Assembly: GCA_036346405.1 (NCBI GenBank)
Contig: CM070566.1
Span: 49,479,268 to 49,543,267, forward strand
From: Phyllostachys edulis
Lineage: Eukaryota > Streptophyta > Magnoliopsida > Poales > Poaceae
Direction: 5' to 3'
DNA: 64,000 bases
A program made the position numbers and the translations under genes. Positions 10,123 through 20,201 of the stretch are shown one piece after another. Each line of letters starts with the position of its first letter. Position 1 is the first letter of the stretch. Below the pieces are notes generated by a model that was not told the origin of the DNA, searched no databases, and saw nothing but the letters and a program-made list of their open reading frames with translations.

Positions 10123-12484
10123 TGTGGATATCATGGGGATATGCCCATGATCTTAGGATGATGAAACAATTGGCAATGTGGCTTTTGGTTTGAAGTTTCA
10201 CTTGTTTTCGGCAAAGTTTAAAAAGCTGATCTTTAGTCTTTTTGGGAATTTGGCTTTGGGATAGATTGAGTTCATAGGCTATAGTGCATATGTGTTGCAT
10301 GATGCATGTTTTCACTAACGTGGGTCAAGTTGTGAAGAACTTGTTCCCGGATTCGTGTTTGCTTGTCTATTGCTATGTAGGTGGCTTGTAGGTCAATGAC
10401 GGTCAACGGCAAGGGGGATCGGGACTAAGCTTGGAGAGCTGAGGTCCAGAACGATCATGGATGCCGGGTGAGGTCAAGTGACTCAAGCGTGACGCAGAAT
10501 GGACAAGGATGACCGAACGGCAGGCGATTCGGTCGATCGGTTGATCAGCGGTGCGGGGGTCGGTGCAAGTGCCAAGGTGGTCCGGTGGGAACCTGATGGG
10601 AGAGACTTGCCAACACGATGAGAGCCGCTGGATCAACCTACACGTGGCGAAGCAGGCGATTGCTTCAATAGGATTGGGCTCGGTCTTCGGAAAAGATCGA
10701 GAAGGGGTATTTTGGTAATTTTACCAAATACCGCCTTGGTGATCTAATGCCAACCCGCGGCGCAAGACGGTGCGTCAAGAAGTGGATTAAGTCAAGAGAA
10801 TTGTGACGGCGCCTTAAACTACGTGCGTGTGTGTTCCGTTGATGTTGGGCCTTAACGGAAGCCCATTAGGGTAAATCTTCTAGAAGGTTTTACGGTTTGA
10901 GGCTGCCATATAAAAGGACTGGATGGAACATTAGGGTTCCCGGCCGTCTAGAAAAAAAAAAGAGAACTGGTGAGACGGCGCCCCCAAAACAAAAAAATGG
11001 TGCGCCTGTAGTTGCTGAAAATCCTTGGCGGCGGCTTGTCCTACACTGAAGAAATTGAGAGCCTTGGGACAAAAGAAGAGCTTTGTGGCGGCGCTGAGGA
11101 TACACACAAAAATTGAAGAGCTTTGTGGCGGCCGGTTCCTCTAAAAAAAAGGGTCTAATGGCGGCGCCCTGTTGGGTGTAAGAAAAAATCGGAGCTTTTG
11201 TCGGCGGCGCCTTGTTGGGTGAAGGGAAAAAGATGCCGGCGGCCTGTGCTCGATACATCAAAGCAGCGCCGTGTGGCTGTGTTTTGTAAACTTAAATGAC
11301 TTGATGGTACATTGAGTTAATCCTGTCTTTTTGCTGTTCTATTTTGGTGTTTGCCTGGCTGCTTGATGATGAGACCGAATCTTTGATTTGTTTGCCAGCA
11401 AATTTTTGTTTTACGTTTCTTTTTGCTTGTGAGGTCGGAGCTGCAGGATTTGATGTTAGATCAGTTTTTGTTGACTGTCTTCAAGTGGCGACTGAGTTGA
11501 TTTCTTTTCTGTGATCAGCTGTTTGAAGATTTTTTATTGCTTTGTCTACTCAATGTTGCGACCAAGTCTTTGGTTGGATTCCCAGCAGAAACCGGTGCGT
11601 GCGGCTGCAGTGATCGCCATCGTTTCTTCTTGCGTGTAAGCACATCTTGAGCAGTGCGTGTGCTGGCGTGCTCATTCCAGCACGCTGTGTGTGCGGCGGC
11701 TGCAGCTTGTCCGGTTGTTCTTTGGTTTGTGATCACACATCTTTTGCATTGGGTTTAATATTTGTTTATTACCTTGGCTTGCCTTCAATGATTCTACTCG
11801 CTGTGAGTTTTGATGTTGGACATGCTGCGCGTGGCTTTGAAGAAAAAAGGGCAGGCGGCTTTTAGTCGTGAGGGTTTTTGGTGTGCAAGAATAGTGCCAG
11901 CAGCTGTGTGTTCTGAAGCATTGGTTTTTGTATGCGTGCATGACCTAGGGGCGGCGGCTTGCGGTCTAGTGTAAACAGAAAATCAAGATCCGCGATCTTG
12001 CTTTTAGATTTGTTTATTTCGGTTACATCGACTTCTTGTGGATTGATCGCGAGTTCTCTAGTTGTTCCTTTGTTTTGATTATTCTATTGCTTAGCTCTGA
12101 TTTCTCTCTTGGTTCTCTGCGTGTTAGTCGGCTTGGCTCTGTATGGTTTGATTGAGGCGGCGGTTGGCGGCGATCGCCTGTAAGTGAGCAAGGACTGCAG
12201 ATGCCTAGATTTATTTCTTATTTGCATCTTGTGATATTCTTGTTCATCTCATATATCTGACATGCTAGTTATTCCTTACACATCTTCCTATGCGGTTGTG
12301 AGATGTTTTTGGTCTTATGCTTCGGGGGTTGATCGGATTCAACATAGGTCATCCGCTGTGCCTGTATATAGATCTTCTTAGCTTTTTATAGCTATTGGAG
12401 TGAAAGTAGTGTTGAGTTCGATCGAAATGAAAAATAGAGAAAGCGTCTATTCACCCCCCCTCTAGTCGCCTTTCCGGTCCTATA
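10123..12484 (+). repeat. Right LTR of the gag-only Copia element
   Basis: It starts TGTGGATATC just after the purine tract and ends CCTATA, where the left LTR ends CCTACA, so the terminal CA has mutated to TA. TSD CTTAG follows. Length is 2362 bp against 2360 bp on the left. Confidence 0.9.
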
Positions 12485-12751
12485 CTTAGCTCAGTGCTTA
12501 ATGTCTGAAGTTCACGGGTTGACGGGCATCTCAGTCAATTCACGGGCATGGGTGAGGTTCGCGGGTACACGGGCATGCCCGCGGGCGATGGGTATGGGTG
12601 AGGTTCTTCGCCCATCGTCCTTCGCGGGCATGCCCATAGGGGGAAATCAAGGTCGTAGGCATGGGTATGGGCGAGCATTACCCGTGCCCGCCACGCCTGG
12701 TTGCCATCCCTAGTCCGAATAGAGTTCAAAGACGTGGGAGAGCCCCAGTTT

Positions 12752-13530
12752 TGATGAGGACATCGACTCTAAGGATACAACCACGACTTTGAGAAGACCT
12801 ACGACCGGTTCTGCAGGGTCTACGACCAGCTCTGTAGGGACTATGACCAGCTCTGCAGGGTCTACGACCACTTCCAGAAGACCTACGACCAGCTTTGCAG
12901 GGTTTATGACCACTTCCAGAAGACCTACGACCAGCTCTACAGGGTCTACGACCACTTCTAGAAGACCTACGACCAGCTCTGCAGGGTCTACGACCACTTC
13001 GAAGACCTCGACCCGGCTCTGCGGGGTCTCGACCACTTCAAGAAGACCTACAACTACTACTTCAACTCAATCTTCCCACAGTTGGACTTGCGGCCTTTGC
13101 AATACCATTTATCCAATTGGACCACGCTACTTCTACTCCTACAAGCGAGCTATGTCTACATGCCTGGCGCTGCATTTATACCATGGTCTGCGTCACCAAT
13201 TATTAGCCCACTAGCTATGTAATATATGGGGTGACTTGGCCCATAAGGCCCATGTGATGGCCGACCACCCTAGGGGCTGCCTTTGTTCATGTGAACGATG
13301 CAGTGAAACGATTTCGCCGCCCTAGGGTTCCCACCTCCTCACGTTCCCCCCTATATATGCGCGGCGATGCGCCCGCAGTTTAGGGTCGGGTTTTCTTAGA
13401 TTATTACGCCACTTTGCGGTTTACGCGCTTGTTGGGTTTGAGAACCCCACTTGTGAACTTCATCCATATTAGCAATATATTTGATTGCATCTCTGTGTTC
13501 TTGTGAGTTGCTTGATTCCTGCGAGGCAAC
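12752..13530 (+). repeat. Forward-oriented gypsy LTR copy lacking its U5 end
   Basis: It is colinear with the inverse of 17307-18246, from U3 (TGATGAGGACATCGAC) through a TATA box (CTATATATGCG, about 13350) to GTGAGTTGCTTGATTCC. It stops about 200 bp before the LTR end and flips abruptly to the inverted LTR at about 13530. Confidence 0.8.
12790..13060 (+). repeat. Minisatellite of TACGACCA-containing units in gypsy U3
   Basis: About six units of about 42 bp alternate CTACGACCAGCTCTGCAGGG and CTACGACCACTTCCAGAAGA. The same array appears inverted in the other LTR at 17955-18200. It lies upstream of the LTR TATA box and could hold transcription-factor sites. Open frames across it are low-complexity artefacts. 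Confidence 0.85.
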
Positions 13531-13904
13531 GAGTCACGGTGGCCCGATCTTCCGATAGGTTCGATTTGTTTAAATCGTGGGGCGTTGGCGCTTTGAGGCT
13601 TCAGGCATGAGATCTTCACCTCGCAATTAGCTACACCCTTACGGTATGCGTTATCAACCACGCTTGCGCGATCGACCTCACCACGAGGTTATGGTTCTGC
13701 GGGCAATCGAAGCAACTCACAAGAACACGGTAGATGCAATCTGAAATATATTGCGAATATGGTCTTCGAAGTGGTCGAGACCTGAGCCTGAAGTGGTGAG
13801 TCATAGTCCCTACAGAGCTAGTCGAGACCTGCGCAGAACCGGTCGTGGGTCTTCTCAAAGTCGTGGTTGTATCCTTAGGGTCGATGTCCTCATCATCCTC
13901 CCTT
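13531..13904 (-). repeat. Internally deleted 3' LTR of the minus-strand gypsy element
   Basis: 13531-13762 matches the U5/R part of the LTR at 17307-18246, and 13763-13904 matches its U3 start. About 560 bp between them are missing. The TGATGAGG end directly abuts a purine tract (TTCAAGAAGGGAGGA on the minus strand), so this was a genuine 3' LTR. Confidence 0.8.
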
Positions 13905-14039
13905 CTTGAATTTGAGTCGAGTCCTCGACTCGATCGTTTTCCCAAAGTCATCACTCTCTGCAAAAGGTTAGTAGCAGGAGGCAAAGAAACATGCATTTCT
14001 TCTAATGGATCTGGAGACCCTTCATAAATTTCACAAATT

Positions 14040-16074
14040 TCATAAGTTCAGATTTAGTGGCAAGCATAACACACCCTTCAATTTAATCCCCTCGGAACTA
14101 GCATTAGGTGCCACTTTCTCCCCTTTTGGTGGGAAAACACGTTTTGCTACTTGTTGATTTTCAGAATCATGTTCATTGGTGTTTCGTTCATTTTTAGCAC
14201 GCTCTACTTCATCTTTCATAATTTCAGCAGGTGTCAAAGGCAACAACTTAATCTTCTTACCCCTATGTGAGAATGAGTAGGTATTAGCTCTGCCATTGTG
14301 CAAAACATCATTATCATATAACCAAGGCCTCTGAGCAACAAAGAGCATGCTTGCATAGGCACTACGTCAAAGTCGGTACTATCTTTGTAATTACCATTTG
14401 AAAATTGCACTCTCACAACTTGGGTTACCTTTAACTTACCACATGAATTGAACCATTGGATGTAGTAGGGATGTGGGTGTGGGTGTGTGGCCAAGCCAAG
14501 CTTCTTGACCATCTCGAGAACTTGCAAGGTTATTGCAGCTCCTCCATCAATGATTACTCTGCGGGCTCTCTTCTTCACGAGAAATCTGGTTTGAAACAAG
14601 TTGTGCCGTTGATTTTGCTCTTCTCTCTCCACTTGTCGCGCCAAGACTCGTTGTGCAACAAGGCTCATATGGTTCTCGGTGTCATTGGCAGACTACTTGT
14701 TCCTCTACATCATCAGCATCCTTTATGCATTTAGACTCCTCCACCGCAATGTTAGTTGCAAGTACATATTCATCCTCAATATCACTAGCACTTACATAAC
14801 CTCCGTCTGCGGTGGCAAGGTATGCTCGTGACTTGGGCGATCCCTCATGGCGTGGCCCATTCCTTACAACGGTGGCAAATAATCCCGATCGTGCGGCCCG
14901 TGGAAACAACAGAAGAAGAACTCTTGGCGGGCATGCACACTAGTAGATTTGCTTACCTCGGGTGCATGTGATGGTGTCGGAGGTCTTCTTTGAACGCGCC
15001 CTACTCGAGGAGGGCAGCAGAACCGTGTGGCCGAAGGTGGGACTGTTTTAACTTGACTGGTGTTGTTCTTGGTGTAGGCGTGCTTCCAAAATTGTTCCTT
15101 GGCCTCTGTTGTCGTCCTGCAATTCCTTTTACGCCAAACATGCAAGTTGAAACAATCTAGGGACACTATTATAGTCTTTGTAATCAACTATGTCCTGAAT
15201 TTCACGTGTTAATCCTCCATAAAAGCGTGCCATCGCGATCTCTTCATCCTCAATAACATTACAACGCAACATACTAATCTGTAGCTCGATAATATTCTTC
15301 TCACGGATCTATTGCCTTGGTTTAAGCGCTGCAATTTCTTAAGCGAGTCACGTTTAAAAGAAGGTGGAACAAATCTGTTACGCATAGCAACCTTTAAAGC
15401 ATCCCAAGTAGTAGGCGCTAATCCATCAGTACATACTCTATTCCACCAAATGATGGCGAAGTTTTTAAATTCACTTGTGGCTTGCCGAACTCTATGCACT
15501 TCAGGAACTAAGTGAGCATTAAATTTCGTTCTCTAGTCAACTCCCAATCTAGATACATTTCAGCATCATAAGCACCCACAAAAGATGGTATAGTGAACTT
15601 GACTTTAGCATATGGATCATCATTAACACGTGCATTATGTTGTTGAATGTTATTACCTCTCATACCTTGACGGTTGAAGTTCAACGGTTCGTTGTCGTGC
15701 ATCAAAGGCGTCGTGGTTGTGCATCTCATTTCCATTGTCAAACTCACGGTCATGGGCTGCACCATGAGGACCCATACACCCATTGTTCGGTGGTTGATTG
15801 GCCAAACCATCAATGCGTGTGTTGAGCATTGCGATACTATCATTGAGTTCTTCGCGATTAGCGATTGTTTACGCAAACTTCCTATCAATGTCGTCATTAA
15901 TAGCATGGCGGTGCTCATCCAACACCCTTGTGAGCTCTCCCTCAAAACACACTCTTGCGCCTCCAATTCCTCACCGCCATGTTTAGTAGAAGACAAAAGA
16001 CAACACAAAGATATTATCCTATCAACTACTAGGTGGTGGGAGGTGGGATCACACACTCTCAAGCGTCTTACCAA
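14040..16074 (-). pseudogene. Broken gypsy gag-protease region
   Basis: Reading on the minus strand, the gag segment VKFTIPSFVGAYDAEMYLDW (about 15590-15530) is followed in another frame by the Retrotrans_gag core (FKNFAIIWWNRV and NRFVPPSF, about 15470-15340). Retroviral-type protease sequence lies at about 14570-14300 (RRVIIDGGA, HPHPYYIQW, DFDVVPMQACSLLL), followed by KIKLLPLTPAEIMKDE (about 14260). These blocks occur in this order in plant Ty3/gypsy polyproteins. Frameshifts and stops separate all blocks. The reverse transcriptase that should follow is absent and the purine tract comes almost at once. Confidence 0.8.
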
Positions 16075-16364
16075 GCTCTTATGAATTTCTTACCAATTGC
16101 GGCGGTGGTATGATCGGAGAAGGTGGGATGTCGACCATGGCGGATGGCGAATCGAGGACCCAAATCGAGGGCGAAAGTATGTGGAGCTTCGGATAGGTAA
16201 AATTTTGTAGCAAGGAATAGCGATAATGAAAACAGTTAGCAAAGTGAATCAAAGTCCACGGTACTAAATCACGATTCTTTGGCCCAAACGCGTTCCTAGA
16301 ACTAGCTCGAGCAAGCGAAATACAAGCACAAAAGAACAAAATTCGCAAGGCAATCGATTTCTCT

Positions 16365-16960
16365 GTGGGTGGTCGTGGACCAACTGTGGATTGTCGTGAG
16401 CCACCTGAGGGTGGTCGTAGACCAAATGAGGGTGGTCGTGAGCCAACTGGGGTGGTCTCTTTTTCGTTCTTCTTTCTTCTTCTTTTTTTTTTGCTTCTCT
16501 CTTTCTTTTTTTTTTGACTGCCGAACCCCAACCGAGGGTTCCTCTTTTTTTTTTTTTTTTTTTTTAAAGTGACCTTGACTCACAACTCTTCAAAACCCTC
16601 TTAGATGCAGGGATATATATAGGTCACAAACTTTTTCCGGAGAGCAGGGGTATAAAGGTCACAAACTCTCTCTCTCTCTCTCTCTGAACTTTGGCTAGGT
16701 GGTCGAAAGGGTAGGTGGTCGGACTCGAAGAGGTGGTCGAATCCGAGGAGGTGGTCGAACTCGAAGAGGTGGTCGAATCCGAGTGGGTGGCGAATCCGAT
16801 TGGGTGGTCGAACAGGAGGTGGTTGTATCGAGGATGGTGGTCGAATCCGACTTGGGGGTCGAATCGAAGAGGCGGTCGAATCAACCGGGTGGTCGAACCC
16901 AAGGGGTGGTCGTATCCGATCGGTGGTCGAACTCGAGTTGGTGGGAAGTCGGCCGAGTGC
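16365..16960 (+). repeat. GGTGGTCG-rich repeats in the gypsy 5' leader
   Basis: Two blocks, 16365-16460 (unit near GGTGGTCGTGAGCCAACTG) and 16690-16945 (unit near GGTGGTCGAATCCGAG), are separated by poly-T/poly-CT tracts (16455-16565, 16664-16685). They lie between the primer site and gag, so they belong to the 5' untranslated leader. Open frames on both strands here are repeat artefacts. Confidence 0.75.
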
Positions 16961-17292
16961 GTGGTGGGATGAGGGTGATGACACGATCTCGGCTATAGTA
17001 GACAAAACAACAGATGCAACCAAGGGCAAGCCGAGATACACGATGACTAAAACAGCAAAGACTTGACGCTAGAAACTAGATCACGGCGACTAGACCAGCA
17101 ACAAAGACACCGACGATGGACTCAAATTCAACAACGCGAAAACTGAAATCACAACTGCGAAAGGCACAAAGAGGTTTGGACAGCGGAAGAACTAAGATCT
17201 AAAACTTTTTGTGGGGCAATTTTCTGGACTCTAGGTGATGAAAAACAACTAACAAAAAGGGATCAATGAAATTACCTAACGGGCAACCTGGT

Positions 17293-17304
17293 GCTCTGAT
17301 ACCA
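17293..17304 (-). other. Primer-binding site of the minus-strand gypsy element
   Basis: The minus strand reads TGGTATCAGAGC two bases beyond the LTR end (TTCATCA). This fixes the orientation of the element and the LTR boundary at 17307. Confidence 0.8.
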
Positions 17305-17306
17305 CT

Positions 17307-18246
17307 TGATGAAGTCACGGTGGCCCGATCTTCCGATAGGTTCGATTTGTTTAAATCGTGGGGCGTTGGCGCTTTGAGGCTTCCGACCCGAGATCTTCAC
17401 CTCGCAATTCGCTACACCCTTACATTGTCATTATCAACCACGCTTGCGCGATCGACCTCACCACGAGGGTTATGGTTCTGCGGGAATCGAAGCAACTCAC
17501 AAGAACACGATAGATGCAATCTGAAATATATTGCGAATATGGATGAAGTTCACAAGTGGGGTTCCTCAAACCGAACAAGCGGCGAAACTGCAAAGTGGCA
17601 GAATAATCTAAGAAAAACCCGACCCTAAACTGTGGCGGCTGCTGCACATATATAGGGGGGGAACGTGAGGAGGTGGGAACCCTAGGGGCGTGGCTGTTCA
17701 CGGTCTTGTTCACATGAACAGTCAGACCCCTAGGGTGGTCGGCCATCACATGGGCCTTATGGGCCAAGTCAGCCCATATATTACATAGCTAGTGGGCCAA
17801 TAATTGGTGGCCTTAACACCATGGTATGTAAATCAGGCCTTGGCATGTAGACATAGCTCGGCTTGTAGGAGTAGAAGTAGCGTGGTCCAATTGGATAAAA
17901 TGGTATTGCGGTGGCATAAGTCCAAGCTGTGGAAGATTGAGTTGAAGTAGTAGTTGTAGGTCTTCTTGAAGTGGTCGTAGACCTGCAGAGCTGGTCGTGG
18001 GTCTTCGGAAGTGGTCGTGAGACCTGCAGAGCTGGTCGTGGGTCTTGGAAGTGGTCGTGAACCTGTAGAGCTGGTCGTGGGTCTTCGGAAGTGGTCGTAA
18101 ACCTGTAGAGCTGGTCGTGGGTCTTGGAAGTGGTCGTGACCTGCGAGCTGGTCATAGTCCCTACAGAGCTGGTCGTAGACCCTGCAGAACCGGTCGTAGG
18201 TCTTCGCAAAGTCGTGGTTGTATCCTTAGGGTCGATGTCCTCATCA
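17307..18246 (-). repeat. 5' LTR (940 bp) of the minus-strand gypsy element
   Basis: The ends are TGATGAGG...TTCATCA on the minus strand. It contains the TACGACCA minisatellite (17955-18200) and a TATA-like CTATATATGTG (about 17647-17655 on the minus strand). Flanked on the right by TSD AGTTT. Confidence 0.85.
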
Positions 18247-18533
18247 AGTTTGATCAAGCTCAAGACTTTCAAGAAACCCTTGCTTTTGACCTAGGTGAAT
18301 CAACACTTTTATCATGTTGAACCTATATTTTATTCAAATTTATATTCTTTTAAATTATCAAATTGCATGTTTAATTCCTTATGCAAATGTATGTCAAATC
18401 TTAAGGTAGTTAAATGCCAACTTGATACTTTAGTACTATAGCATCCTTTGACATTTGAATCCCTTAATCCTTGTCACCCTAGATGTTATATTGGTATCTT
18501 ACTAGCTATAGGTCTACATAAGCATCATACTTA

Positions 18534-18969
18534 TCTTGCTTAAGTACAAGGGCATTAATTGCCCTAATCATCATCTTTTAATCATAAAACTTGTTTTGGG
18601 TAGTCATTGGAGGGAAATGACTGATATATTTGAGATAATTTAGTTTATGCCCCCCCAAAACCCTAACAGCTTGCTGTTACCACATTTGGGCGGATGGTAT
18701 GATGGTTCGTTCGGATGTAGCACGAGAATTGGTGGTACGTGGCCATACTAGTCTTGCTTAAGTACCAGGGCATCAATTGCCCTAATCATCATCTTTAAAA
18801 TCATGAAATTTATTTTAGGCAATTATTGTAGGGAAATGACTGGTATACATGAGATAACCTAGTTTTATGTTTATCAAAACCCTAAAATCATGCTGTTACC
18901 ACATCTAGGCAGATGGTAAGATGGTTGGTGTGGATGTAGCACGAGAAATGGTGGTATGTGGCATTCACC
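18534..18969 (+). repeat. Tandem duplication of about 218 bp inside the gypsy LTR
   Basis: Two adjacent diverged copies (about 18534-18752 and 18753-18969) both start near TCTTGCTTAAGTAC and run through AATTGCCCTAATCATCATC, CTGTTACCACAT and GGATGTAGCACGAGAA. The related minus-strand LTR (about 25530-25760) has the segment once, so the duplication arose in this LTR lineage. Confidence 0.75.
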
Positions 18970-20201
18970 GCCCAGATGGTTTGAAGGACTTAATCCTGTG
19001 ATGATAGTATCGACCTAGCTAAATAATTTGCATCCATAAGTGCGAGTTGCACCATTGGAGTGACCCACGAGTTGTGTCGCTGGTGTAAGCCGACGTGTGG
19101 CGCAAGAGGGGGTCTAGGTGTGGTAGACATAACCACCCTCAGATGAAACCTTAGCTGGTGTAACTTACACTAGGGGATGCATTGTAAATGCTTTGTGATG
19201 ATCATTTTGACTTGCATGTCTACGGAAACGTGTGGAGCACAACAAGGTGATTATCTCTTGTGGATAAAGTGTATAGTCTCTGCAGAGTATAAACTATTTG
19301 AACAGCCGTGCCCATGGTCAAGAGCGGGCATGGGAACTTACTCGAGTTAGTTTCTTTTTTCTAAAAACCTTTGTGGGTGGGATGAAAACTCGTCGGGTGG
19401 ATGTAACCTTGATTTTGGATTTTTCCTAGGCGGATGTAACCCAGTGTTGTTAATTGGGTGGAAGTAACCCTAGTAATCCAAATTAAGCATTGGTGGATCG
19501 AATATAATAGGTGAATGGAACTTGCACCATTAAAAATATTGCACAACTTCTCTCTTTAATAAAATGTGGTTTGAATAAAATGCTAAGTCATAGGAATTTC
19601 TATCTATGGTAATTTAAAATTGTTGCTTTTGGCAAATAAAAGAACACGAGCCATCCTTGTTAAACCTTGCATGTATAAATATTGCATCATGTGTGTTGGC
19701 TCGCGGAGCACGGTTGTTTGTGCTCACCCTCACTTTCCCCATACTCCAGAAGCTGTGGACGAAGGATATTATGCTTACTTCGAGGATCCAGAAGTTGATG
19801 GTCAAGAAAATAGTGAGAGTAGATTAGTCTCTAGTAGTCTAGGTCTCACCCTAGTCTAACCGGCTAAGTCGGTGTTTGCACGCACCAACATTACCCAAGT
19901 CTTTGGGTAAAATCGGCTGCACACATGTTACCCCAGTCGCTTGTTTGTGACGAGTTGTGTCTTCCCCTTTTGTTTTTGCTACCGCTTCCGCTTCGATGTA
20001 TCCATTTGGCCTGATCGGCTCTACTGTAAAACTTGACCTGACGCGGTCTATTTGACTCTGATGTGTTGTAATAAATAAATGGTTTGGTTTACGTCCTGTA
20101 TAAAATGATTCAGTGATGTATCTGTGAGCACTATCTACTGATACAGGGAATAGTGTAGTGGTTTCACAGAGCATTTGGATTGGCTAAATCCGGGTCCGAC
20201 A

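Larger units (their letters stand above)
2953..12484 (+). mobile_element. Gag-only (non-autonomous) Ty1/copia LTR retrotransposon
   Basis: This is a complete element flanked by the 5-bp duplication CTTAG (2948-2952 and 12485-12489), inserted in the hAT element. The LTRs are 2953-5312 and 10123-12484, about 2.36 kb each. A primer site (TGGTATCAGAGCCC, 5315-5328) follows the left LTR, and a purine tract (AAGGGGGAGA) precedes the right LTR. The internal region is only 4.8 kb and holds gag, a zinc-knuckle segment and a protease remnant. Integrase, reverse transcriptase and RNase H are absent, replaced by about 1.7 kb of AT-rich noncoding DNA. I infer a parasitic element using another Copia's pol, probably of the SIRE/Maximus type given the long LTRs and gag. 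Confidence 0.9.
1881..12712. mobile_element. Non-autonomous hAT element (about 1.3 kb) split by a nested Copia element
   Basis: The ends are inverted: TAGGGATGGCAA at 1881-1892 and TTGCCATCCCTA at 12701-12712. An identical 8-bp duplication, GTCCGAAT, flanks them at 1873-1880 and 12713-12720. An 8-bp TSD with this terminus is the hAT signature. Both subterminal regions are rich in GGGCATGGG/CCCATACCC-type repeats (1895-2015 and 12540-12690). Without the nested element, hAT sequence is 1881-2952 and 12490-12712. No transposase is visible, so it must have moved with help from elsewhere. The CT-rich stretch 2092-2520 gives open frames I do not trust. The related LTR at about 26045-26060 shows the empty site. 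Confidence 0.9.
12752..18246 (-). mobile_element. Rearranged Ty3/gypsy element with U3 ends at both termini
   Basis: Both outer ends read TGATGAGGACATCG inward (12752 forward; 18246 on the minus strand), and an identical 5-bp TSD, AGTTT, flanks them (12747-12751 and 18247-18251). The body is a minus-strand gypsy element: 5' LTR 17307-18246, primer site 17293-17304, repeat-rich leader, broken gag-protease region (16074 down to 14040), purine tract at about 13905-13918 and a shortened 3' LTR 13531-13904. An inverted, nearly full LTR (12752-13530) is fused tail to tail to that 3' LTR. No reverse transcriptase or integrase is visible. An empty site is preserved in the related LTR at about 26015-26020. 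Confidence 0.85.
131..20201 (+). mobile_element. Ty3/gypsy 3' LTR, about 3.7 kb once nested insertions are removed
   Basis: The LTR starts TGCAACATCC after the polypurine tract and ends GGTCCGACA. It is interrupted by an hAT element (1881-12712) and a gypsy element (12752-18246), so its own sequence lies at 131-1880, 12713-12751 and 18247-20201. A related minus-strand LTR at 24229-27224 matches the 3' half, including the uninterrupted sites of both insertions. The first part carries CT-rich stretches that give long but unconvincing open frames (321-1261). I read these as LTR sequence, not genes. The sequence after 20201 (TGCAC) would be one copy of the target duplication; the other copy is outside the window. 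Confidence 0.8.

Noticed and set aside
12789..13214. Possible CRISPR-like or protein-repeat array (Thr/Ser/Arg repeats)
   Set aside because: Units are adjacent, imperfect and without unique spacers, and the same array recurs inverted in the partner LTR. It is an LTR minisatellite.
16369..17066. Gly/Arg- or Val-rich open frames on both strands
   Set aside because: Products of GGTGGTCG repeats and poly-T/CT tracts in the gypsy leader.
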